Shown: piece by piece, positions 32,685 to 44,154 of the stretch
Layout: every line of letters begins with the position of its first letter
How positions within the stretch are numbered: position 1 is the stretch's first letter
Assembly (NCBI GenBank): GCA_964020085.1
Contig: CAXHUQ010000776.1
Location: forward strand, 48,201 to 112,200
DNA: 64,000 nt
DNA from: Micromussa lordhowensis
Taxonomy: Eukaryota; Cnidaria; Anthozoa; Scleractinia; Lobophylliidae
Direction of reading: 5' to 3'
Translations under genes and position numbers: made by a program
The notes under the pieces: model-generated
What the model was told of the DNA's origin: nothing
Seen by the model: only the letters and a program-made list of their open reading frames with translations
Databases searched by the model: none

Positions 32685-33800
32685 TTAAGTTTGGGTTTAG
32701 ACATGAAAATATTAACGATATTTGTAAAAAAGCAATCAAATTTTTTGAGCATTTCGTAGAGCAAAGTTATATAAAAAAACTGTCGAGATCATCATCAGTG
32801 TCAGTTCTGCAAACAAAGAGTGTTCTTATAACAAAGGATTACGTAACGCCAAATATATAATAAATCATACGCATGAAATTAGAAATCACAAGTATGATTT
32901 CAGACCAAACTAGCACTTTTCACAGTCGACTTTTCTCATTTGCATTACAATATAATGTGGCTTGTATGTTAGGGAATTTCGGGCTACATGTATTTTGTTG
33001 TGTCAGCCCGAAAATGCCTCGCATCACATTGAATTACATTGTAATGCGCATGAAAGAACTAACCGTGAAAAGGGCTATTACACGACATGAAGTTCAATTG
33101 CCCTATTTATTTGATCCATATTTATTACCTTCAATTTTAGACTTTGGTGTATTGTTCCAGTAGCCGGTTTGTTAAAAATAGCGGAACCGGAAACGCCTTT
33201 ACATCATCTCATTTAGTATGCAAAACAGGAAGACTTAGATGTCATGTGATAAAAACTCGATCATTCGAGCATAACAAAGGAACAAGCAGTTTTGAAGTCA
33301 GAACGAAAACACACTACAAAGTTCAAATTCTCGCCGCCTCAATCAATCTGTGGTTCAGGCAGAGACAACTCGTTGTCTTTATAGAAGGAATTAAAGGTGA
33401 ACCCCATGTACAGAATTTTTTAAACTTTGCCAAAAGTTGCGTCTTATCATGCTTATTAAAAGTTGATAATATAAAAAAAATTTACCGTGCCGTTTTTGAA
33501 TTATAAGCCCCTAAAGCTGTAATTAAGGGTGTTTTTCAGAGGTCATACTGTTGCTATGGTAACCTATTGTGTCAAGAAAATGATGACAACGTGTTCACCA
33601 ATGATTGGGCAGCTTTTTGATACCATGATTGTAGCATCAAATGATAAACAGTGGTTATAACGACCTATCCAAATATAAGTGTTGGAAACTGTTTTGAGCC
33701 ACCTTAACCTATCCTTTGAGAAAAATATCTCTTTCCCAATTAAAATACGACTTAATATTCAACCTACAAATCTCGCGAGAATTTAGATTCATTCAGTTGT
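32685..33800. other. Non-coding end of block B and contig edge
   Basis: The frames at 32873-33163 and 33144-33506 have counterparts in B' because the DNA is duplicated, but their indels do not preserve frame, so they are not genes. The last 55 bp before the gap match 57410-57460 in inverse orientation. Confidence 0.5.
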
Positions 33801-34000
33801 NNNNNNNNNNNNNNNNNNNNNNNNNNNNNNNNNNNNNNNNNNNNNNNNNNNNNNNNNNNNNNNNNNNNNNNNNNNNNNNNNNNNNNNNNNNNNNNNNNNN
33901 NNNNNNNNNNNNNNNNNNNNNNNNNNNNNNNNNNNNNNNNNNNNNNNNNNNNNNNNNNNNNNNNNNNNNNNNNNNNNNNNNNNNNNNNNNNNNNNNNNNN
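33801..34000. other. Scaffold gap of exactly 200 N
   Basis: This is an unsequenced join of unknown size. Orientation of the sequence on its right relative to the left is not proven by anything in the window. Confidence 1.
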
Positions 34001-34109
34001 GAGGTTTCTTCTACGCGCATTATATTACTTGAAGAAATACCTCACTGACATTTTTTAAAGCTTCGTATGATCGAGATACCTTTTGGTGATCGACTCGGAG
34101 TGGATTAAG

Positions 34110-34350
34110 TCTCCATCCCAACTGAAGAGGAGACTACAGGGTCGCTTTTCCATTCGAACCAAATATTCCGGTTTGAAATTCCAGGTATTCCATGTGACGA
34201 ATGGAACAGTATTTTCCGGTTGGATGGACTAACCCGTCCCATATCATCGAGTTCCAAGTTTCGCGCGACGATACAAATTAACAAAAGAAAACAAACGGCT
34301 GACTCTTTGCCTTTTTTACCTTTTTTATTTGCTTTGCGTCCGCTCTGAAG
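34110..34350. repeat. Dispersed MITE-like repeat, copy at contig edge
   Basis: It is the inverse of 12090-12290 with a different centre and a few mismatches. It follows the end of arm A' directly. Confidence 0.6.
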
Positions 34351-34918
34351 TTTAAACAAACGATGTATTAGGTGAGGACGACACTGCGTAGGAATTTAAA
34401 TTGAGGGAAGGATAACTCAAGAGACACTTTCGAATGACGAGGCAAACTCACAAGCTGTTCACTCGTGCGACTCTGCCACATTACACGTAGCGCACATGTA
34501 TTTTCACACTACTTACTAAAACTTGTTGTGGCCACTCCACAGCATAATGTCGAGTAAGCGATTAAAGTCGTCTGTCAGATTTGAGACAGCCATGTTGAGT
34601 TCGATTTCCGGGCCCGGAGAAACTGGGCCGAGCAGGAATGGTCGAATGGAACGGAATTTTCCGGTTATTCCAATTTTCCTGAATTTTAGGCCAACCTCGT
34701 TCCGCAAAATGTCTGTTCCATTCGTTCCCCCACCCGGAATTTCCGAAATATTTGGTCAAACGGAAAGCACCCCAGGAGAAGCACCAAAACGAGCATCAAG
34801 AGTTTCAGACTTCCGGTGCGGGCGCAATGCATTATCGGATAGGTTAAGTGAGCACCAACTCGGAAATGCTTGCCTGCCATGTTGGATGCGTAGTTCAATC
34901 ACTTATCAAATTTTAGTA

Positions 34919-35190
34919 ATGGGGTTCGGGCACCGGTCTTATGCCGTTGTAGGTTGTCCGAACAGCGGAAAGAGGTTAAACAAATGGTCGTCCTCTAGTG
35001 CACAAGTGTATTTATGAAAAGGACGGATGCGACTGTAAGCCACCATTCAAACTGTTTGCCTTTCCGACGGAATGCAAGAACAACGAGGCACGTATTCGAT
35101 GGGCCAAGGCTATTAAGAGTCAAAACCCCAAAGAATTAAACACAGCACATTGTGTTTTCCAGAAACTGGTTTCACTGCTAAATACTTTGC
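34919..35190 (+). pseudogene. THAP-type zinc-finger gene, frameshifted copy (arm A')
   Basis: It starts MGFGHRSYAVVGCPNSG like the gene at 9884. An 8-bp deletion near 34998 shifts frame before CIYEKDGCDCKPPFKLFAFP, which continues in another frame at 34998-35228. RIRW retains the Trp expected of THAP domains, which the intact copy has lost. Confidence 0.65.
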
Positions 35191-35532
35191 TATCAATTTA
35201 TTATAGTAAGACTAGCCTTGTCTTATGAGTTATTCAAAATGTCACAGCTGCATGATCCAGCAACTGAAATCATTGTGCCAGATTGATATGATGCAAACAT
35301 TTCAAGTAAACATTAATATTTTACAAGCTGTAAGACAGAAATGCTGCCAAGTGATTAACACAGAACAATGTCAAATTCTCCTCTATTTTCTGCCAGTATT
35401 CAGCATCAAATTGGATTTTCTCTAGATGCATTCCCCTTTGAGTATAGACTAAAAAGCGGCACCACATTCTCTTTGTAATAGCCATTTGGCCTTGAATTTG
35501 TGCAAAATAATGATGCTTTTTTCTTTAAGGTA

Positions 35533-36480
35533 TTAAGGTTGCCTGCCATTACTGTAAATCAGGTATGATAAATTCTCAGGAGTAGGATTTTCATCCACAA
35601 TAGAGTAATGGCACTTGATTTGTAAGACTCCTTTTCCACAACAGGAACATTCTACAATTAAGTTAGGGGAAGCCCGTAAGGATTGTTTAGTATCATCGAT
35701 AATAAGACCACATTCACGATAGCTGGTACCGCTGTGATTATTGTCAAACCACTGAAGATATTGTTCAGGTGGTGCGTTTGTGTACCTAACTACAGTAACT
35801 AGCTGTGACCTACTAGCTGTCAAATAGTTTTTGGGCTTCTGTTCCTGAGCACTTGTTTTTGTCTGATTTTTTCATTGCTTCAACTTTTGTAAATACTCGG
35901 TGGAAGTTTGATGCACTGCTCCTGCCCCTTCTATGTGTCTTCCAGGCAATTGGTGGTCTTAGTGATTCACCTGTAGCTAGTATCTCAATGTCATTGATTT
36001 CTTGTTCGCTAAATATCTCACAATCATTTGCATGCATTTCGTGTTCACTCAAAATAGTGCTACTAGTGTCCTCTGTGGCACACTGCCGAATGGTCACATT
36101 GGTTCAAAATCATTTACATGCATTGGTACTTTTTCACTCAAAACGGTGCCAGTAGTGTCTTCTGTGGCAGACAGTGGTCTTAGTGGTTCCTCCTTATGCT
36201 TTGCATCATTAAAAGCAGCTTGAAGAAAAGCTTGAATGTGGAAGTGCATCTTGTAAACTGTTGTATAGCATTTGTCTTTTTGCTTGGTCGCTGTCACGTG
36301 TTGCTCAGTGTTTCTTTTCAACTGGCTGATCGTCTCCTATCGACAGCAGGTCTGCATGGCTCTAAATCAAATAAATTGTTGCTTTCATAACAATATCCAA
36401 CGATAATTTAATTACCATTATTTTGAACGACAACAACCTTTTCCTCAACATTAACATTATTTTGTTCTCAAATTCTAAAT
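35533..36480 (-). pseudogene. YqaJ-like nuclease remnant (arm A')
   Basis: Pieces are at 36321-36094, 36097-35813 and 35823-35533 (minus strand). The nuclease core is unbroken over 96 residues here (SYRECGLIIDDTKQS, LRASPNLIV, SCCGKGVLQIKC). The ExK motif has become QIK, and ASPD is ASPN as in arm A. Neither copy can be an active nuclease. Confidence 0.55.
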
Positions 36481-37336
36481 ACATAGCCCATAGAAAAGGT
36501 TACAAGAATTATTAAAATGATCACCATAGGAAAATTCCCTTGATAAATAGATAATTTTTCCCTCTTATAATGAAAAAGAAATAACATGTCTTAACATTGG
36601 AGCTTAAAGGGTTCAGCTCAAAGCTTGACCTCTCTTTTAAACAGATAATGTTTTTTAACTATCCATATCACGAATTCTTGTTTGGTGTAAAGAGGTCCTT
36701 TCCACTGGAACGTTCCAAACACATTGTCAGTCTGGATGTACATTCAGGATTGGTGAAGCCATTTCGATTAGCAGCTTCAATGTGAAACTGCAGTGCTGTC
36801 AAATATATGCAAGAACTGAGGAAAAGCAAAAACAAAAACCAGAAAGCTAAACACCCCAGTATTTGGCTGTTTAGTACTAAACTTTAATGAACACAACAAT
36901 CCAAGACTACAACGAGCACATGGCGGACCTCATCGAAAACCTCAAAGCTCTGACGTAATGACACCTAAACGAGGTACAGACGTGCCCAGAGTCTTATAGG
37001 CGGTAGTAAAAATATATGTCTAGGATTTGACTCTCAGTGAGGGTAACTAGTACTCTCCAAAATTTGATATATGTGACACATGCCTTGAAATCCTTGCCAT
37101 TGAAAAAGTTCAGGCTTGAACGGGATTTAAACCCATGACCTCCATAGCCCATGTACATATTCATTTGTATTCTTCACCATGTAAGGGTATATTACGAACT
37201 CACAATGTGACCAGGGGCCCATTTCTCGCGAAGGAGTCCTGAAAAGTGTTTCCCCGGAAAGTCGTAGCAAAATGTCAAACCTTATGATTACAGAAACGTC
37301 TCCGGGGCTTTCGCGAAACAGACTCCAGCTCCAAGA

Positions 37337-37430
37337 TGGCTCGATAGCTCAGTTGGTAGAGCACTGCACCGGTAACGTAGAGTTCATGGGTTCGAATCCC
37401 GTTCAGGCCTGAAGTTTTTATCAGGCTTTA
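37337..37430 (+). mobile_element. tRNA-derived SINE head (arm A')
   Basis: GGCTCGATAGCTCAGTTGGT and TTCATGGGTTCGAATCCCG form boxes A and B, with a perfectly spaced tRNA-like layout. The tail reads TGAAGTTTTTATCAGGC. This is the better preserved of the two arm copies, but the anticodon stem does not close properly. Confidence 0.7.
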
Positions 37431-38265
37431 AGTTCACAACTGCTCAATTTGTTTGTTTCACTGCGATGCTCAATCATGTCTTCATATCTTTCGCCACAGT
37501 TCAAAGATATGATCTTTCATATATTCACTTGTACGACAATGAACTTTCGTCAACGGATGTGGTAGTATCTCAGTACGGTAGGCCTATACTAGACATTCAT
37601 ACCACTACTAATAAAGAGTCTAGAAAGTTAAAAATGTGGAATGAACAAAATCAGGAATTAGTAAGCGCTGTATTTTAACGCTTATTTATAAGAAATTTTA
37701 TTTCGTTTCTCTTTCGTTAATGCTTTGAGATAGAAAAAAATTATCAACCAACATGTCGAAGGGAAGGGATTTAGGTTGCAGATACAAAATACAGGGTTGT
37801 CTCGTACTGTAATTGTTCGCTGTTCACTAGTCTATTTAAGAGCACTGAAGTGTCCACAAAAATCAAAAATAGCTCGGCAAGGCTTAAAAAATAGAATTTG
37901 TCCTACTGTTGCATGTAAGTGGGCCTTAGTAAAAGTAAAAACACTATGTATTTTTTTTTCTTCAAGGCTGCTTAAAGTGGGGAGGGGGGAGGGGGGGCGC
38001 TACTTTCGGGATTTATTAGCGGCCACATTCTTTTGACGTTACTTTCGGGGGATTGACTTTCCTACGTCGGAAAACTAAATTTTGTCATTTCTATTGAGCT
38101 TTTTCAGTAAACCGTTAATAATTTATATTATAAAAAAATTATGTCGTAGATAAATTAAAGTTTGAAATCTTACGCGACGAATCTGGGGCGATGATCATTC
38201 CTGTGTTTGCAATTTAACTGTAATTCAGTTTTATTACATACTAAATTTAACATCATTTCGTTTAG
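37431..38265. other. Arm A' spacer, no gene recognised
   Basis: It is the counterpart of about 6785-7600. A poly-G stretch lies near 37980. No coding sequence was recognised. Confidence 0.45.
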
Positions 38266-38475
38266 GGACAACGTGGGTTCAAGAAATTGTCTGGCAGATT
38301 TTTAATGAAGGACAAGTTACAAGTGACCACATTACTAAACGAATTCCGTTCCTAAAATGGTCGTCAATCAATCCAGTTGAGGAGTGTCCTGACTTCGACG
38401 CTCTGTCAAGTCCCCGCATTCTAAAGGCTCATCTTCCCTACAATATCGTACCTAAAACTGAAAATGAAGACAGCA
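38266..38475 (+). pseudogene. Sulfotransferase exon 2 fragment (arm A' copy)
   Basis: After TTTAG the frame reads TTWVQEIVWQIFNEGQV and on to LSSPRILKAHLPYNIVPK, unbroken up to EDS, where SULT homology stops. It retains the KAHLP His and the TTW half of the phosphosulfate loop but lacks the RNPKD half. It is the less damaged copy of the fragment at 6569-6780. Confidence 0.82.
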
Positions 38476-40079
38476 TCAAATTTACCATTGAATTCGAAGA
38501 AGGCTAAAATTCCATTGGTGCATTGCAAAATAGGTACAATATGGCTTTCGTATAAGGTTTTCTTTATAACGTAGGTGTCGACATATTCCGGATTTAGTTG
38601 AATTTGTCAAATTTTCCGCCACAGTCCGAGTAGCTTTACTTCTAAGAAGGCGCTTTTTAAAAGTAAGAAAATTTGTATTTTGATATACCGCGGCATTTCA
38701 ATAGCTGGTTTCCATGAAAACACCGATAGTATTTGTATTTTAACTTCATAATATTGAAGCGAAAGCAGAAGAATAATTGTACAACTATTCGAATTTGTTG
38801 CGAGGCCCGCTTCCCGAAACACTAACCTTATTTAAGACAAAAATCTGCGATTTTCTAGCCTATTTATGATCTGACCCTTAAATTAATACCCTGTTTCAGA
38901 CCAGAATGATGTTAAAGGTATTGTGAATGGCTTTAGTTGATAAAAAAGTATGCTTCTAAAAAGCATACCTAATTCAAGACGAGTGTAAAAACAATACCCA
39001 GTTTATGACGAAATTGACCGAAATTGATATCGATATGTCTAAAACCATTCCCTTTGAGGCTGGACATACCTATGGCCGATATTAGGGAGTGCCCCCCCCC
39101 CCCCCGTAGCTACATTTCGAAGTGTGTTGACTGTAATAACTGATATATTTCTAGACAACTTAAATTAATTAGCCCTTTCTACACCTCGTACTACACCTCG
39201 TCTGGGCGAAAAGCCCCAGGCTCTGGCAACTGAGCAAATCAGTGCGGCGCAAAGCGACCCGTTAGCACAAATTCCCCCTCACTTCGGGACTTCTCGTGCG
39301 CAAGATATCAAAACCCCAGCCTTTCTCAGCCTTTCTCCGGAATAGAAACACTATTTCCTTCTGAGAAATGGCTTCTTGTTGATCGTGTAGAGAAAGAGGT
39401 CACCAGACCAAACAGACCGCAAAGTTCAATACAAGCTTGGCATACTTGAAGTACGTGCAAGAATGTTGAAGCCCCCGACCAAACTACGCCAAAGAAATTT
39501 GAAAACGCAACCATCACAGGCAACTTTGGATTTGTGTTTGAGGACAACTCGGGCAGGAACTGAGAAATCACAAGCATGATTATCTTGACGCAGCTTGACG
39601 CAATCGTTTTCGAAAAGCTCCGTTTCCAAAATGTTTTCCATGCACTCTAAAACGCAAAGCTGGCGTTTTCAAATTCGTCTCGTTTAAAGAGCGTTTTCGA
39701 AAAGCTCCGTTTTCGTGACGGATTAGTGTGGACGGAAGGCCTAACCGTAGAAATAAAGCTGCGTTTTCAAATTAGTGTTGATGAGGCCTAATTAACACAT
39801 AGCTGTGTTTAACAAAGATGCAAACATTGCCCCCTGGGTATACATTTCTTTGTGAAAATTGGTAAGTTTTGGGTCCAATATTTTCACGGGTTTGCAACGG
39901 ATTTTTCTTCGCATATTTACTAAATTCGGTATGATAAATTGATCTATCGTGTACGTTTAACATTAGTAAAATGCAAATCCGAGATGTTTGCTTGGCTTTT
40001 GCAGGCCCGTAATCGGCCCGTGGGCATTACGGGAGAATAATGCCCTATTATAAGCCAATCAGAGCGCGCGTTATATTGG

Positions 40080-40205
40080 TTCGAAAAATCGGAGGGTTCG
40101 AGAAATCGGGGGTAAAATTGCAGTGTTCGACTGGGGGGGGGGGGGGGACAACTTTTGGTTCGAGTTATCGGGAGGTTCGATCGAGAAATCGGGATTCCAC
40201 TGTAT
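40080..40205. mobile_element. pogo/Tigger-like MITE fragment (arm A')
   Basis: It ends GAGAAATCGGGATTCCACTG before TA; the left terminus is missing. It is the inverse of 4812-4940. Confidence 0.6.
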
Positions 40206-40214
40206 TCTCATTAA

Positions 40215-40390
40215 CGCAGGGGGGGAGGCAGCGTGGGCTAGTGGCCAGTTAGGGTGCCGGACTTGAAATCCGGAGGTCGCGGGTTCCCCACTGATCACTT
40301 AGCTGGAGTTGTTTCTCGGTAGACCCTAGTTCAACTCCTGGGTCATGCTAGCATGATAGCTGACTTGTCTGCCTCCCGCCAGTTGGAATT
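40215..40390 (+). mobile_element. tRNA-derived SINE (arm A')
   Basis: The head GCGTGGGCTAGTGGCCAGTT with box B GGAGGTCGCGGGTTCCCC is followed by the same body as the copy at 4602-4800. Confidence 0.65.
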
Positions 40391-40435
40391 TTTAAGCCCA
40401 TTGAGTTACTAATTCTCCAGAAAAGAGCTTTTCGT

Positions 40436-41041
40436 TTGTTGTTTTTCGCAGATATTCGTGATCATGCAATTCCTTTATTTCTTGAAGCTAACGTTCTTCC
40501 CATAACATTTCTATATCATGAATATGTAGCCAGTTTAATGTACGACATCAATAGTAACAATGCACAAATCAACATGTTGCATTTATTTAAGGAAACATCC
40601 AGCATTCATTCGTATAATACACGATCATCCACCTCTGGGAACCTTTATGTTCAAAACTCTAGACTGGAAATGCAAAGGCGTTCATTCTCTCGACTTGGGG
40701 TAAGACTATGGAATGAGATTTTTAAAAATATTTCTGGCCTCAATATCAATTCCTCAAAAACGGAAGGCATGTGGATTGGTTCATTTAGAGGAAAAATGGA
40801 AGAACTTTTTAGCATCAAGTGGCCCAAAACCCCGATCAAAGCTTTAAGAGTTTATTTCACATACGATCCGAAACTTCTAAAAGAAAAGAATTTTATTGAA
40901 AGGCTTGACAGTATCAAAAAGCTTATGGTCCTCGAGAGGCCTATCTCTTTATGGAAAAGTAACAAGAACAAGAATCAAATCCTTCTTGATCTCGAAGTTT
41001 TGTTTATGTTTGCTCTGTATTACCAACACCAAAAGAAGTAG
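40436..41041 (+). pseudogene. Chimeric LINE fragment (arm A' copy)
   Basis: It has the same CR1-like/L1-like fusion as 3978-4577, with two extra residues (KSNKNKNQI). The junction RLWNEIFKNISGLNINSSK is identical in both arms, so the chimera is older than the arm duplication. Confidence 0.7.
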
Positions 41042-41061
41042 TAGTAAGTGAACTGAATCGA

Positions 41062-41736
41062 TTGCTCTTCAAATTTCTTTGGAACGGTGTAGATAAAGTA
41101 ACTCGTGTGTCTGCAATAAATGATTATGAGAGGGGCGGTTTAAAAATGATTGATGTTGATTGCATGATTAGATCTTTGAGGCTAGGATGGCTACAGAGAG
41201 TATTTAATGATTCAAGTGCTACATGGAAGAGATATTTTCTTTATCTGTTAGAGCACGTTGGGGGCATCTTCTTTCTCAGCTGTAACTTTGATGTCAAAGA
41301 TTTTAAATTACCCTGTCCATTCTACTACGAACTTCTGCAATGGTGGTCAGAATTTCGCGATACCTTTGCTGAAGAAAAGGATTATAAAAACATTATTTGG
41401 AACAATAAAGAAATAAAAATAGATAACAAACCGGTCTATTTCAAAAATTACCGCGAGGCAGGAATCACGTACACGCATGATCTTCTTTTTGACCGGGATA
41501 TAAACGTTGCCTTCACTCATCTCTCGAACAATATAAACAAAACCAACTTTCTTCAGTGGGCTGGTCTCAGACACTCTATTCCCTCACAGCTGAGGTACGC
41601 GATCAAAAGAATTACTATTCTCTACTATTCTCTACTTGTTTCCAGAAAGGCTCAACATCCCAATATCACCGTCAAGGTGATATTGGGATGTCGCGGCTCG
41701 GTAAATATCCACCACTATTCATCTCCACTTCGGTGA
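41062..41736 (+). pseudogene. L1/Tx1-like LINE C-terminal fragment (arm A' copy)
   Basis: It is the copy of 3283-3957, identical at protein level except for one residue near the end (HYSSPLR against HYSPPLR). A stop separates it from the preceding chimeric frame. Confidence 0.8.
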
Positions 41737-41919
41737 ATAATTGTTAATTATTTGGGGTATTGTCGGAAAAATGCCCTTTACTTGATCTATTAAATTACTT
41801 CATAATTATTGGAAAATTGTTCTTGTGGGACTGCAGAAGAAGTCAAACCCCTCCTAAAATCGAGGGGTTTAAAGCCAAAATTAAAATTAAGTATGAAATA
41901 CTTTAAAGAAAACGACAAC

Positions 41920-41953
<34 letters not shown>

Positions 41954-44154
41954 CTTCTGTCATCTTCAGTTAATTAATGTTCAAAGCGTTACAAGTTGAA
42001 TTTATAAATAGGAAAAAATGATAATTATGCTAGTAACAACGGAATGTAAATGGAACGTGACAAAGTGAGAGTTAAAAGGATAGTTTAAGATTAGTATGAT
42101 GTACTTGTTGATTCAAAAAAAAGAAAGAATATTTTAATAAAAAATGGATAATTAAACCTATATAATAAACATGTATTATAATAAAGTTTCCATATAACGC
42201 GCGCTCTGATTGGCTGAAACAGCGTGCTTTATCAGAGATTATATAATAGCCCAAGTTATTCTCGCATTTCGATTGGTTCTCGCCTATGATCTATTAGAGG
42301 ACAGATGCACGATTGACGTCATCATTAAAAAGCTCTTCCCTCTGTGTTTTAAAATGGCTGAAAGTTTTGAGAATTTAGATAATATTTTACATGATTGAGC
42401 AAAAGATATGTACAAAAAAGGTATTGTAGAGGCATTGAACAGGTACGACAAGTATCGTCTAGCAGGAAGAAGAAAGATAAAGCCGTTTCTCTTTTAGAAA
42501 ATGGCTCAGAAAAAATACTCGAGCAGTCGGCAGTCGAGCGAGATTGGTAAGCCGAGAACCTTTACTTTTTCTCGAATTTAACAAACCCAATGAACAAAAT
42601 GTTTGTGACATTAATTAATTTAATAAATTCAACTTTTCTCACTCTCAAAATAATTGTTGACACACTGATTGATGTCGGGAATTGCGAAACATCAAACATC
42701 AAAATAAAGACATAACTTAACCTTGTTTTCCGATGCGAATGTCCCAGTCCGTTTCAGGGCACAGCAGCGAGCAAAGTACAGCTCACTACAGCTCACGGCC
42801 AACTGTATCGCAGCTAAAAGGTGTCTCCGACACTATTTCAAACTGATTTGAGAATCACCGACCACAGAGGACACAGATTTCCACCGTCACTGGCGCTCTT
42901 TTGCGTTCAAAACTTGAATGGCCCCCGGGTTGACCGCAATCTCAAGTTTTCCGAGCGTATTTTTTCAACTCCTGCAATATTCAAGGCAACATCCAAGCTC
43001 TTCGGCTCACTGGGCTGCTCTGATGACAAAAACTGACTAGACGTATCCAGCATTTTCTTCAAGATATAAAATAGATATTGTAGATTTTCGCAGTTCAATT
43101 CTGCTTTCGCTGTAAGTTTTCATTCCACGAGAAGCGACGCTCGAGTCAAGTTTGACAGTGGCGTGATTTTTCTCGACCAATCACAATTCTTTGCTACGCA
43201 TAGCAACCAATGAAATTGTTTCATTTTGTATATCATAGATCACGTCAAATGGCTTTTTTTCGTGCAAAGGCGGGGCAAAAGGCCGGCTTTCGCGTTATGT
43301 TGAAATATTTAGAAACAAAAAAGGCTTTTCGTTATTATATAAAACAAATAGATTCCATGTTGCCGTGCGTCTGATTCAGTAATAGATCACAGAAGACGTC
43401 AAAATGTGGTAAGAACATCAGTGACACACTCGGCTATCGCCTCGTGTGCCACTTTTTTGTTCTTACCGGAAACGCTTGTAATTGTTTTGTGGTTTTGGTT
43501 CAGTCTTTAGGATCCAAGATTCCGTAGCTGATCTTCTAGTTTATGGGTGACGAGTTACCCTGTTCTTCCTAACATAAAAAACGACTGAAGTCAAACAAAG
43601 AAAAACAAAATCAAACAAAGCTTAACAAAAGTGACTGAAATTGTGACAAAAGTGAAATACATTGAATACTGCATCACAGGGTGCGCAGTGAGGCCGTGAA
43701 GTTATCAAACCCAGATAAGTATAATGGAAGTAATAAAAGAAACTTCTTGTTTTTTGTCGGTCACCAGACGCAGACCTCCACTCGGCGAAATATATTGAAC
43801 ATTATTCAAGTGAATACTGCATCACAGGGTGCGCAGTGAGGCCCGTGAAGTTATCAAACCCAGATAAGTATAATGGAAGTAATGATTGACCTGAACGTAA
43901 CACCAGGGGACAAGTCGCATTTAGTCTTACATACGATTATCCAACAAGGGCGAGTGGAATAATTGTTTCATTAAAAACCAATGAATTTATCGAGGCTGGC
44001 ATTGCTAGGAAGATGTAAGTAGAACTGTGTTACCTCCATGGTATCTTGTGATAAAATGAACGTTTGACTGTATGTGTTTTTAATTTAAAAGAAACGACGC
44101 AACAATCATTTTTTATTTCACATTCTTTTATTTATCATACACAAAGCCTTCATA
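41737..44154. other. Arm A' non-coding repeat stretch
   Basis: It is the counterpart of 870-3280, including the duplicated 72-bp block at about 43667-43884. No gene is visible. Confidence 0.6.

Larger units (their letters stand above)
29445..33385. repeat. Block B, inverted counterpart of 60888-63632
   Basis: Homology to the minus strand of 63632-60888 begins near GGATCAGCAGTC and ends near GGAATTAAAGGTG. It includes SULT exon 4, two SINEs and a palindromic MITE. The two blocks differ by several element insertions: the TA MITE and the TTAA element are present only here, while a SINE and longer palindromes are present only in B'. Confidence 0.88.

Noticed and set aside
33144..33506. Conserved protein shared with 60748-61113
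   Set aside because: The similarity is explained by the B/B' duplication. Indels between copies break the frame and it has no recognisable domain.
37337..37430. Functional tRNA gene
   Set aside because: The A and B boxes are good, but the anticodon stem is mismatched, related heads recur at several sites in the window, and a SINE tail follows.
43870..44012. Plus-strand reading frame converging on the integrase, ending ...NEFIEAGIARKM, as a possible capsid-protein tail
   Set aside because: It has an in-frame stop, and part of it (about 40 bp) is a dispersed repeat that also occurs at 48937-48976 in SULT-d intron 2. No known family was recognised.
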